In this document: positions 22,966-30,391 of the stretch, one piece after another | Layout of the letters: each line of letters opens with the position of its first letter | Position numbering within the stretch: position 1 is the stretch's first letter | Assembly: GCA_038213135.1 (NCBI GenBank) | Contig: JBBQTQ010000020.1 | Location: 1 to 34,869, forward strand | Length of the DNA stretch: 34,869 nucleotides | Reading direction: 5' to 3' | From: JBBQTQ01 sp038213135 | Lineage (GTDB): Bacteria; Actinomycetota; Thermoleophilia; Gaiellales; Gaiellaceae | Notes under the pieces: model-generated | What the model was told of the DNA's origin: nothing | The model's input: the letters and a program-made list of their open reading frames with translations, nothing else | Databases searched by the model: none | Program-made: the position numbers and the translations under genes

Positions 22966-24128
22966 CCCTCCAGGTTCTGCACCAGGCGTCGGAACTCCTC
23001 GCCGCGAGCCTCGTAGTCGGCGAACTGGTCGAAGCTCGTGCAGGCCGGGGAGAGCAGCACGACGTCGCCGCGGACGGCCGCTCGCGATGCGAGCTCGAGC
23101 GCGGTCGCCAGGTCGCCGGCGCCTTTTGCGGGCTGGATCGCGGCGGCCAGCTCGTCCGCGGTCTCGCCGATCACGTAGACCGTCCGTACGTTCGGGCCGA
23201 TCGCCGTCGCGAGCGGCGCGAAGCTCTCGCCCTTGCTACGCCCGCCGAGGATCAGGTGCACCGGAGCGTTCGAGTAAGCGGCGAGCGCGCGCAGGGCGGC
23301 CGCGACGTTCGTCGCCTTCGAGTCGTTGACGTAGCGGACGCCCCGCACCTCCGCGACGGTCTCGAGGCGGTGCGCGACGCCGGGGAAGCTGCGCAGGCCC
23401 TCGGCGATCGCCTCCTCGCCGATCCCGGCTGCGCGGGCTGCGGCCGTCGCGGCGGCCGCGTTCTCGCGGTTATGGGCTCCCGGGATGCGCGGCTCGGCCG
23501 GGAGCGGGTCGTCCGCCGAGAACTCGACGCCTGGATACCTCGAGTCGCGAGGGATGACCGTGATCTCGGCCCGCTCGAAGATCCGCTCCTTCGCGTCGCG
23601 ATACGCCTCGAAGGTGCCGTGCCGGTCGAGGTGGTCGGGCTCGACGTTGAGCAGGACGGCGACCCGGCAGGAGAACTCGTGCACGTCCTCGAGCTGGAAC
23701 GAGGAGACCTCGCAGACGACCCACTCGGCCGACTCGATCGAGGTCAACGGCGTGCCGACGTTGCCGGCCACCGCCACGTCCTTTCCGGCGGCCCGGAAGA
23801 TCGCGCCGAGCAGCTCGACGGTCGTCGTCTTGCCGTTCGTGCCCGTCACACCGACGAACGGGACGTCCGGCAGCAGGCGCCACCCGAGCTCGAGCTCGGA
23901 CCAGACGGGGATTCCGCGCCGCCGCGCCTCCGCCACGAGGAGCGCCTCGCCGGGGACGCCCGGGCTCTTCACGACCAACTCGACGCCGTCCAGCAGCGAG
24001 ACGTCCTCGCCGTTCCCGAGCGTCCGGTCCGCCCCGATCACCTCCACCCCGCGTCGCGCGAGCGCCGCACTCGCAGCCTGCCCCGATCGCGCCAGGCCGA
24101 GCACGAGCACCGGCGAGGGCAGGGTCAT
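22962..24128 (-). CDS. murD: UDP-N-acetylmuramoyl-L-alanine--D-glutamate ligase
   Basis: This 388-aa Mur ligase adds D-Glu. The N-terminal Rossmann motif is VLVLGLARSGQAASA, the P-loop is VGVTGTNGKTTTVELL, and other motifs are LLNVEPDHLDRHG, PGAHNRENAAAA, YVNDSKATN and SPACTSFDQFADYEARGEEF. The ATG at 24128 gives the canonical N-terminus and overlaps the stop of the 79-aa upstream gene (ATGA). The longer frame upstream is a low-complexity shadow. Confidence 0.96.
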   Translation of the reverse strand: MTLPSPVLVLGLARSGQAASAALARRGVEVIGADRTLGNGEDVSLLDGVELVVKSPGVPGEALLVAEARRRGIPVWSELELGWRLLPDVPFVGVTGTNGKTTTVELLGAIFRAAGKDVAVAGNVGTPLTSIESAEWVVCEVSSFQLEDVHEFSCRVAVLLNVEPDHLDRHGTFEAYRDAKERIFERAEITVIPRDSRYPGVEFSADDPLPAEPRIPGAHNRENAAAATAAARAAGIGEEAIAEGLRSFPGVAHRLETVAEVRGVRYVNDSKATNVAAALRALAAYSNAPVHLILGGRSKGESFAPLATAIGPNVRTVYVIGETADELAAAIQPAKGAGDLATALELASRAAVRGDVVLLSPACTSFDQFADYEARGEEFRRLVQNLEG

Positions 24129-24364
24129 CGGAGCACGCGCTCGACGTCTGCGCCCTCGCCGAGCACGACGTCGACGGAGCGATCCAGGAGCGGCAGCACC
24201 TCGCCCGAGCCGATCAGGAACCAGAGGCGCGGATCGCGCCACTCGAGCTCCAGCTCCTCGAGCCGGTCGGCCGTCTCCTCGAGGAGAAACACGTCTCCGT
24301 CTTCCCCGGCTTGCTCCAGCGCCTCACGGGCGCGCTCGGCGGCGCCGACCACCAGCACCCTCAC
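24125..24364 (-). CDS. Unknown 79-aa protein between mraY and murD
   Basis: The GTG at 24364 overlaps the mraY TGA (GTGA), and its TGA overlaps the murD ATG (ATGA), so it is translationally coupled on both sides. The N-terminus RVLVVGAAERAREAL looks like a beta-strand, turn and helix of a Rossmann-like fold. The middle is acidic (ETADRLEELELEW). The end has FLIGSGEVLPLLDRSVDVVLGEGADVE. I see no membrane segment. I do not recognise it as any known dcw gene. Codon use matches its neighbours, and there is no sign of decay. It could be a cytosolic partner of MraY or MurD, or a relic of a larger domain. Confidence 0.7.
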   Translation of the reverse strand: MRVLVVGAAERAREALEQAGEDGDVFLLEETADRLEELELEWRDPRLWFLIGSGEVLPLLDRSVDVVLGEGADVERVLR

Positions 24365-25368
24365 CGCACGAAGCTCGTGAAGTACCGGTAGTAGAGCGCG
24401 AAGCCGGCCGCGCAGAGGATCCCGGTCGTGATCCAGAAGCGCACCATGATCTTCGTCTCCGACCACGCCTTCATCTCGAAGTGGTGATGGATCGGCGCCA
24501 TCAGGAAGACGCGTCTGCCGCGGTACTTGAAGAAGAAGACCTGGATCATCACCGACAGCGCCTCGACGACGTAGATGCCGCCGATCAGCAGGAGCAGGAA
24601 GACCGTCTTGGTCATGATCGCGAAGGCGGCGAGCGCGCCGCCGATCGCCATCGAGCCAGTGTCGCCCATGAAGACCTCGGCCGGCCAGGCGTTGTACCAG
24701 AGGAAGCCGATGAGGCCGCCGATCAGCGCCGCGCCGATGATCGCGAGGTCGAGCCGCGAGTCGAAGCGATGGCCCGGGCTGCCCGTCCGGATATACGCGA
24801 CGATCGCCATCGCCGTGTAGGTGAAGAGCGCGATCATCCCGGTCCCGGCAGCAAGGCCGTCGACGCCGTCTGTGAGGTTGCCGCCGTTCGCGGCGCCGGC
24901 GATCACGAGGAAGAGCAGCAAGTACCACGCGTACGAGAGGTTGATGTCGCCGATCGCCGGGATGTAGAGCGTGGTCGGCAGCTTCTGGTGGTGCGCCGCG
25001 TAGGCGACGCCGGCCGTGACGCCGGCGAGCAGCAGCATCTTCCAGCGGCCGGAGATCCCGAGCGAGCGGCGGTGGGTCAGCTTCACGAAGTCGTCGGCGA
25101 AGCCGATCGCGCCGCAGCCGATCGCGGCGAAGAAGACGGTCAGACCGGTCGCCTTGTAGCGGCTGAGCGCGAGGAAGGCGATCGCAGCGGCGATCAGGAC
25201 GAGCAGGCCGCCCATCGTCGGCGTGCCCTGCTTGGCGACGTGGTGCTGCGGGCCCTCCTCGCGGATCTGCTGGCCGTACTCGCGCTCGCGGAGGAAGCGG
25301 ATGAAGCGCGGGCCGACGAGGATCGAGATGACGAGGGCGAGAATGCCCGCGACCAGAACGCGGGTCAC
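24361..25368 (-). CDS. mraY: Phospho-MurNAc-pentapeptide transferase
   Basis: This 335-aa integral membrane enzyme transfers phospho-MurNAc-pentapeptide to undecaprenyl phosphate to form lipid I. Signatures are KQGTPTMGGLLVL, FADDFVKL (the Asp pair), NGGNLTDGVDGLAAG, FMGDTGSMAIGG and the histidine motif APIHHHFEMKAWSETKIMVRFW. About ten membrane helices are visible. The GTG start overlaps the murF TGA (GTGA). The stop overlaps the next small gene (GTGA). Confidence 0.97.
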   Translation of the reverse strand: MTRVLVAGILALVISILVGPRFIRFLREREYGQQIREEGPQHHVAKQGTPTMGGLLVLIAAAIAFLALSRYKATGLTVFFAAIGCGAIGFADDFVKLTHRRSLGISGRWKMLLLAGVTAGVAYAAHHQKLPTTLYIPAIGDINLSYAWYLLLFLVIAGAANGGNLTDGVDGLAAGTGMIALFTYTAMAIVAYIRTGSPGHRFDSRLDLAIIGAALIGGLIGFLWYNAWPAEVFMGDTGSMAIGGALAAFAIMTKTVFLLLLIGGIYVVEALSVMIQVFFFKYRGRRVFLMAPIHHHFEMKAWSETKIMVRFWITTGILCAAGFALYYRYFTSFVR

Positions 25369-26669
25369 TGCGTGTGAAACCGGGAGCGCTCGGCAAAGCC
25401 GAGCCCTCTCTCCCCGTTGCGCCCTCCGGCTTCGCCGTCGGCTTGACTAGTGCGCGCCGCGAGCGCCTCGGCCACGACCTCCAGTCCCACTGCCCTCGAG
25501 CCCTTCACCAGGACGCAGTCTCCCGGGCGGACGTGCTCGCGCGCAAGCTCGACTGCTCCCTCGGCGCTCGGTGCCCAGGCCTCGGCGGCATATCCGCGCG
25601 CGAGCTCACCGACGCCGATCACCTCGATGCCAAGCTGCGCGGCGAGCTCGCCGAGCTCGCGGTGGTAGCGCGGCGCGTCGGGGCCGAGCTCGGCCATGTC
25701 GCCGAGGACCGCGACGACTCGTCTACCTGAAGCGCGGTCGACGGCATGCTCCAGGGCGGCTCGCATCGACAGCGGGTTGGCGTTGTAGGCGTCGTTGATC
25801 AGCAAGCCGCCGCCGGGCAGCGGCATCTCCTCGCCGCGCCAGCGGCTGAAGGCCACTTCGACCGGGCCCTCGATCGTCAGGCCGAGCGCCCTGGCCGCGG
25901 AAAGCGCGGCGAGCGCGTTGCGCGCCTGGTGGCGGGCGGTGAAGTTCAGCTCGACCTCGCGGCCGTCGAAGCGCAGAAGCGTCCGGTCGTCCTCGACCCG
26001 CGCGTCCGGCTCGCCGAAGCGGACGACCCCGATGTCGTCGCGGGTAACCGGGAAGTCGTCGGGCACGATCGCAGTCCCGCCCGGCGGCAGGCCGGCGATC
26101 AGCTCGCTCTTCGCCTCGAGCACCTTCTCGAGCGAGCCGACGAGCTCGAGATGCGCTGGGCCGATGTTCGTGATCAGGCCGATCTGGGGCTGCGCGATCT
26201 CACAGAGCTCGGCGATCTGTCCGAGCCCGCGCATCGCGAGCTCGAGGATGCAGACCTCCGTCTCGGGCTCGAGCCGGCAGAGCGTCAGCGGCACGCCGAG
26301 CTCGTTGTTGAAGCTCGCCTCGGCCGCCACGGTCGGGACGAGCGGCGCGCACATCGCGGCGAGGATGTCCTTCGTCGAGGTCTTCGCAGTCGAGCCGGTG
26401 ATCCCGACCACCTGCGCCGAGCTGCGGCCGCGGACGGCCCGCGCGAGAGCGGCAAGCGCTGCGAAGGCGCCGTCCGGGATCAGGGTGGCGGCTGCGCCGC
26501 GCGCAAAGGCGTGCTTGGTGAAAGCCGCCCCTGCCTCCCCGACCGAGACGAAGAGGTCGCCCTCCTCGATCCGCCGCGAGTCGATCTGGACACCTATGAT
26601 CTCCTCGGCCCACGGAGCCGCGTCCAGCCGGCCGAGCGCCTCGACCTCCGCCAGTGGCAGTGCGATCAA
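25365..26669 (-). CDS. murF: UDP-MurNAc-tripeptide--D-Ala-D-Ala ligase, variant P-loop
   Basis: This 434-aa Mur ligase adds D-Ala-D-Ala. QIDSRRIEEGDLFV, ASFNNELGVPLTL, ELAMRGLGQIAEL, NIGPAHLE, INDAYNANPLSMRAALE and VAVLGDMAELG are typical. The P-loop reads GITGSTAKTSTKD: the Gly normally before the Lys (GKT) is Ala (codon GCG). The last 25 residues are a low-complexity extension before the mraY start. The start is TTG, overlapping the murE TGA (TTGA). Confidence 0.95.
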   Translation of the reverse strand: MIALPLAEVEALGRLDAAPWAEEIIGVQIDSRRIEEGDLFVSVGEAGAAFTKHAFARGAAATLIPDGAFAALAALARAVRGRSSAQVVGITGSTAKTSTKDILAAMCAPLVPTVAAEASFNNELGVPLTLCRLEPETEVCILELAMRGLGQIAELCEIAQPQIGLITNIGPAHLELVGSLEKVLEAKSELIAGLPPGGTAIVPDDFPVTRDDIGVVRFGEPDARVEDDRTLLRFDGREVELNFTARHQARNALAALSAARALGLTIEGPVEVAFSRWRGEEMPLPGGGLLINDAYNANPLSMRAALEHAVDRASGRRVVAVLGDMAELGPDAPRYHRELGELAAQLGIEVIGVGELARGYAAEAWAPSAEGAVELAREHVRPGDCVLVKGSRAVGLEVVAEALAARTSQADGEAGGRNGERGLGFAERSRFHTQ

Positions 26670-28093
26670 GCGTGCGCTCCGAGCCTTCGCAGTGCTTCGC
26701 GGGCGACGTCGCGGTCGTCGAAGGGCAGCTTGCGGTCGGCAAACTCCTGACCCTGCTCGTGTCCCTTCCCGGCGATCACGACGACGTCGCCGGGCTGCGC
26801 GGCGGCGAGCGCGCGGCCGATCGCCTCCCTGCGATCGATCTCGGCCACGTGGTCGCCACTCATCCCCTTGACGATCTCTGCGACGATCGCCGTCGGGTCC
26901 TCGCTGCGCGGGTTGTCGGACGTGACGATCGCGAGGTCGCTGAGCTCGGAGGCGATCCTCCCCATCTCCGGCCGCTTGCCGCGGTCCCTGTCGCCGCCGC
27001 AGCCGAAGACGCAGATCAGGCGGCCTTCGGCCAGCTCCCGCGCTGTCACGAGGACGTTCTCGAGCGAGTCGGGCGTGTGGGCGTAGTCGACGAGCACGCG
27101 GAAGGGCTGTCCCTCGTCCACCGGCTCGAAGCGGCCGGGGACACCCTCGACGGCTTCGACCCCCCTCGTGATCGCGTCCGCCGGCAGCTCGAGCAGCTGC
27201 GCGGCCGCGACCGCGCCGAGGACGTTTTCGACGTTGAAGCGGCCGAGCAGTCGGACGTTCATGTGGAGGTCGTGCGGGCGGACGTCGGCGTCGTCGGCGA
27301 AGCCGAAGGTGCGCAGGCGCTGGTGGCCGAGGGCTCGCAACTCGTCCGCGAGCCGGCGGCCGTATGGGTCGCCGACGTTCACCGCCGCCGGGGACAGCGT
27401 CTCGGTGAAGAGTCGACGTTTCGCGTCGTAGTAGTCCTCGAGCGAGGCGTGGAAGTCGAGGTGGTCTTGGGTCAGGTTGGTGAAGACGAGCACCGCGAAG
27501 CGGACGCGGTCGAGTCGGCGGAGGGCCGAGCCGTGCGAGGTCGCCTCCATCGCGCAGCTCCGGTTGCCGGCGTCGAGCATCTCCCGGAAGGAGCGCTGCA
27601 GGTCGATCGCCTCGGCGGTGGTACGGGTCGCCGGCCGGCGCTCGTCGCCGATCCGACTCTCGACGGTCCCGAGCAGACCCGGCCGCAGCCCGGCCGCGTC
27701 GAGAATCGCGTGCAGGAGGAAGGCGGTCGTCGTCTTGCCGTTCGTGCCGGTGACCGCCGCGACGAGCAGCTCCTCGGTGGGACGTCCGAAGAGCTCGTCG
27801 GCGGCGACGGGCATGGCGGCCCGCGCGCTCTCGACGACGAGCTGCGGTACGGACAGCAAGAGCGGTCGCTCCACCACGAATGCGACTGCGCCGTTCGCAA
27901 CGGCCTCGGGCGCGAAGTCGTGGCCGTCGGCGCGATCACCCGGAACGCAGAAGAAGAGCGACCCCGGCCGCACCTGGCGGGGGTCGTAGGCGAGCTCGAG
28001 GATCTCCGCCGGCGCGCGCCCGATGACCTCGGTCGGAGCGAGCGCCGAGATCAGCCGCTCCAGGTCCACGACGGCCGAGTCTAACAGGGCCAT
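26666..28093 (-). CDS. murE: UDP-MurNAc-dipeptide--meso-diaminopimelate ligase
   Basis: This 475-aa Mur ligase adds the third residue of the stem peptide. The P-loop is TGTNGKTTT at 115-123. MEATSHGSALRRLD, FTNLTQDHLDFH and VDYAHTPDSLENVL are typical. DNPRSEDP is the motif associated with meso-diaminopimelate rather than lysine, so an A1-gamma-type wall is predicted. The ATG at 28093 is preceded by GGGGGA about 7 nt upstream. It is separated from ftsI by 128 bp, one of the larger gaps in the cluster. Confidence 0.95.
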   Translation of the reverse strand: MALLDSAVVDLERLISALAPTEVIGRAPAEILELAYDPRQVRPGSLFFCVPGDRADGHDFAPEAVANGAVAFVVERPLLLSVPQLVVESARAAMPVAADELFGRPTEELLVAAVTGTNGKTTTAFLLHAILDAAGLRPGLLGTVESRIGDERRPATRTTAEAIDLQRSFREMLDAGNRSCAMEATSHGSALRRLDRVRFAVLVFTNLTQDHLDFHASLEDYYDAKRRLFTETLSPAAVNVGDPYGRRLADELRALGHQRLRTFGFADDADVRPHDLHMNVRLLGRFNVENVLGAVAAAQLLELPADAITRGVEAVEGVPGRFEPVDEGQPFRVLVDYAHTPDSLENVLVTARELAEGRLICVFGCGGDRDRGKRPEMGRIASELSDLAIVTSDNPRSEDPTAIVAEIVKGMSGDHVAEIDRREAIGRALAAAQPGDVVVIAGKGHEQGQEFADRKLPFDDRDVAREALRRLGAHA

Positions 28094-28221
28094 CGCTCGT
28101 TCCCCCGCGCCGGACTGTGGCAAAAGTGTGCCAAATGCAGCGCTTTCGCCAAAACGGCCATTGCGAGGACCCCGTGCTCCTCGTTACGATTGCAGTGGGG
28201 AGGAGGCCGGGTACGCCGTAA
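28094..28221. other. murE leader / ftsI-murE gap with hairpin and TTTGGC repeats
   Basis: This 128-bp gap is richer in A+T than its surroundings. A hairpin (CGAGGA, 8-nt loop, TCCTCG; 28164-28183) lies after the ftsI stop. On the minus strand TTTTGGCG and ATTTGGCA repeat about 15 bp apart. The second forms TGGCA-CACTTT-TGCCA, a 5-bp inverted repeat at 28118-28133. These could be an operator or promoter for murE. I cannot find a convincing -10/-35 pair. Confidence 0.35.
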
Positions 28222-29922
28222 CTAAGGAACCGCCGTAGCGGCCGCGGCCAGCGAGGCCGGGTCGTCCGGAGGCACCGCGAGGTACTGCAGGTCGAAGTGC
28301 GCGATCTGCTGGAACGCGGGCGCGGCGACGACGCCGCCGAAGATCGCGCCCTGCGGCTCGTCGATCGAGACCAGCACCACGAGGCGGGGCGCATTCGCGG
28401 GCACGACGCCGACGAACGACGCGACGTACCGAGTGTCCGAGTAGCCACCGACCGCGTTCGGCTTGGCCGCGGTTCCGGTCTTCCCGGCCACGGAGTAGCC
28501 GGGGACAGCCGCGAGCGTCCCAGTGCCGTCCGCGACCACGTTCTTGAGCATCGTCATCAACTCCCCCGCAACGCCCGCTGAGACCACCCGCCTTCGCTCG
28601 ACCGAGGGACGCCCGCCTCCGGCGACATGGTCGACGAGGCGCGGCGTCAGCCAGACGCCCCGGTTCGCCACGGCGGCGTACGCGGAAGCGAGCTGGACGG
28701 GCGTGACCGCGATCCCCTGCCCGATCGGCACGTTCCCGATCGTCGATCCCGACCACTCGGTGGCCGGCAGCACGATGCCGGGACTCTCGCCCGGGAAGTC
28801 CACTCCGGTCAGGCGGCCGAAGCCGAAGCGCGTGATCCACTGCGCGAGCTTGTCCTTGCCGAGGAGCTCGGCCAGCATCACCGTGCCCACGTTCGACGAG
28901 CGCGCGAGCATGTCCGAGACGCTCAGGTTCTCGGTCGGGCGCTGCTCAGCCTCGTGGATTACCCGGTCGGAGACCTGGATCGACTCGGGGACGCTGAACG
29001 TCGAGTACGGCGAGACGATGCCCTCCGAGAGCGCCGCCCCGACCGTCACGAGCTTGAACGTCGACCCCGGTTCGTAGGTGTCCGTCACCGCACGGTTCCG
29101 CTGGAACTGGCGCGAGATCCAGGGGTAGCGGTTCGCGTCGAAGGTCGGCGCGACGGCCATCGCCAGGATCGCGCCGCTGTGCGGGTCGAGCACGATCGCC
29201 GTCCCGTCCTTCGCGTGCCACTTCGCCACCGTCTGCCGCAGCACCGACTCCGCATTCGCCTGCATCGTGTGGTCGAGCGTCAGGAAGACGTCCCGCCCCT
29301 GGCGCTCGGGCGTCGCGTCGATCACATCGACCGCCCGCCCGAACGGATCCTTGACGACCGTCTCCCTGCCCGGGGCGCCGGTCAGCGTCGAGTCGAGCCC
29401 GAGCTCGAGCCCGGCCAAGCCCCGATTGTCGACACCCGCGTAGCCGAGCACCTCGGCGCCTACGGTGTGCTGCGGGTACGAGCGCCGCTCCTCGGGATAG
29501 AAGCCGAGGCCGGAGAGCCGCTTCTTCTCGAGCGCGGCCGCCTTCGCCGGATCGGCCTTCCGCTGCAGGTAGACGAAGCTCTTGCGCTTGTCGACGAGCA
29601 GCGGGTAGAGCGCGTTCGGACTCAGGCCGAGCGCACGGCCGGCCGCCAGGGCCACACCACGTGGATCCCGGGTCTGGCGCGGATCGGCGTAGACGGTCGT
29701 CGCCTGCTCCCCGATCGCGAGCTGGACGCCCGTCCGATCAAAGATCGTGCCGCGACCGGCTGGGATCGTGAGGACCTCACGGTGCTGGGTCGCCGCGAGC
29801 TTTGTCAGCGCACTCGCCCGCACCACTTGGAGGTAGACCGCCCGCACGAGCGTCAGACCGAAGACGAAGGCGAAGAGCACGAGGAGGAGACGAAGCCGCC
29901 GGTTGGCGAGCCTCCCGGTCAT
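28222..29922 (-). CDS. ftsI: Septal class B penicillin-binding protein (FtsI/PBP3)
   Basis: This 566-aa D,D-transpeptidase crosslinks septal peptidoglycan. A basic N-terminus is followed by one membrane helix (about 10-30). The dimerisation domain has RGTIFDRTGVQLA. The catalytic S287 lies in STFK. SSN is in DMLARSSNVGTVM, and KTG is in AGKTGTAAKP. There is no PASTA repeat. The ATG at 29922 has no visible SD. It overlaps the TAA end of an inverted-repeat element that separates it from ftsL. Confidence 0.95.
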   Translation of the reverse strand: MTGRLANRRLRLLLVLFAFVFGLTLVRAVYLQVVRASALTKLAATQHREVLTIPAGRGTIFDRTGVQLAIGEQATTVYADPRQTRDPRGVALAAGRALGLSPNALYPLLVDKRKSFVYLQRKADPAKAAALEKKRLSGLGFYPEERRSYPQHTVGAEVLGYAGVDNRGLAGLELGLDSTLTGAPGRETVVKDPFGRAVDVIDATPERQGRDVFLTLDHTMQANAESVLRQTVAKWHAKDGTAIVLDPHSGAILAMAVAPTFDANRYPWISRQFQRNRAVTDTYEPGSTFKLVTVGAALSEGIVSPYSTFSVPESIQVSDRVIHEAEQRPTENLSVSDMLARSSNVGTVMLAELLGKDKLAQWITRFGFGRLTGVDFPGESPGIVLPATEWSGSTIGNVPIGQGIAVTPVQLASAYAAVANRGVWLTPRLVDHVAGGGRPSVERRRVVSAGVAGELMTMLKNVVADGTGTLAAVPGYSVAGKTGTAAKPNAVGGYSDTRYVASFVGVVPANAPRLVVLVSIDEPQGAIFGGVVAAPAFQQIAHFDLQYLAVPPDDPASLAAAATAVP

Positions 29923-30068
29923 TAGATGGTTGATGCCACGATCTCGCGCGCTCGGCTGCGAGATCTGGCGTGTCTGGGCCGCGAACCCCTTGCCGATGCC
30001 GGCGGAGTCGGCCTCCGCAAGATGTCCGCTTCGCGCCCCGAGACCGGCGATCTCATGGCATCACCCAT
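29922..30068 (-). CDS. 48-codon open frame filling the ftsL-ftsI gap (doubtful)
   Basis: The ATG directly follows the ftsL TAG, and its TAA overlaps the ftsI ATG (TAATG). The frame thus fills the gap exactly. The product would be Arg, Ser and Pro-rich. Rare codons (AGA, AGG, CGA, TCT) and about 70% GC at third positions, well below the neighbours, argue against a selected protein. It may still matter by carrying ribosomes from ftsL to ftsI. Confidence 0.25.
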   Translation of the reverse strand: MGDAMRSPVSGREADILRRPTPPASARGSRPRHARSRSRAREIVASTI

Positions 30069-30071
30069 CTA
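29923..30071. mobile_element. Putative MITE-like element between ftsL and ftsI
   Basis: The ends TAGATGGTTGATGCCA (29923-29938) and TGGCATCACCCATCTA (30056-30071) are inverted repeats, 15 of 16 matching, with weaker similarity to about 25 bp. A TA dinucleotide flanks each side, as in TA-targeting elements. Removing the element with one TA (147 bp) rejoins ftsL and ftsI as CACCACTAATGACC. That restores a TAA stop for ftsL overlapping the ftsI ATG, a normal junction for this operon. An internal hairpin GATCTCGC/GCGAGATC lies at 29940-29965. No transposase is present. The alternative is a local RNA structure at the ftsI start. Confidence 0.5.
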
Positions 30072-30389
30072 GTGGTGGAGGTCGACGTAGGTCGTGGCGT
30101 CCGCAGCGGCCGGCACGAGCCCCTGTGCCTGCGCGAGCGACTGGATGCGCCCGGTCGCGAGCTGGCTCGAGAGCTGCGACGACAGGGCCGCGTTGTCGGC
30201 GCGCAGCTTGGCCCGCTCCTGCGTCAGCTTGTCGAGCCGGAGGTTGAGCCGCAGCAGCGCGACGTTGATCGCGACGACGCCGACGAGCATGAGGCCGACG
30301 AGCACGATGCAGAGGACGCCGCGCCTGACCTTCGGCCGGGCGGCGGCCCGCCGGCGGACTGCCGGCGCCGGTTCGGCGAGCGTGGACAT
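30069..30389 (-). CDS. ftsL: FtsL-like septum-formation protein
   Basis: This is a 106-aa bitopic protein. It has a basic N-terminus (RRRAAARPKVRRG), one membrane helix at about 25-46 (VLCIVLVGLMLVGVVAINVALL), then a coiled coil (LRLDKLTQERAKLRADNAAL, residues 48-67 and on). Size, layout and position between rsmH and ftsI identify FtsL; sequence alone would not. It joins FtsQ and FtsB to activate FtsWI. It starts 2 bp after the rsmH stop. Its TAG is partly supplied by the inserted element. Confidence 0.85.
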   Translation of the reverse strand: MSTLAEPAPAVRRRAAARPKVRRGVLCIVLVGLMLVGVVAINVALLRLNLRLDKLTQERAKLRADNAALSSQLSSQLATGRIQSLAQAQGLVPAAADATTYVDLHH

Positions 30390-30391
30390 CG

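Noticed and set aside
29922..30068. The 48-codon frame between ftsL and ftsI as a genuine protein gene
   Set aside because: Its fit to the gap is perfect, but codon use (AGA, AGG, CGA, TCT) and the low third-position GC differ from real neighbours, and the inverted repeats explain its limits better. It is listed at low confidence.
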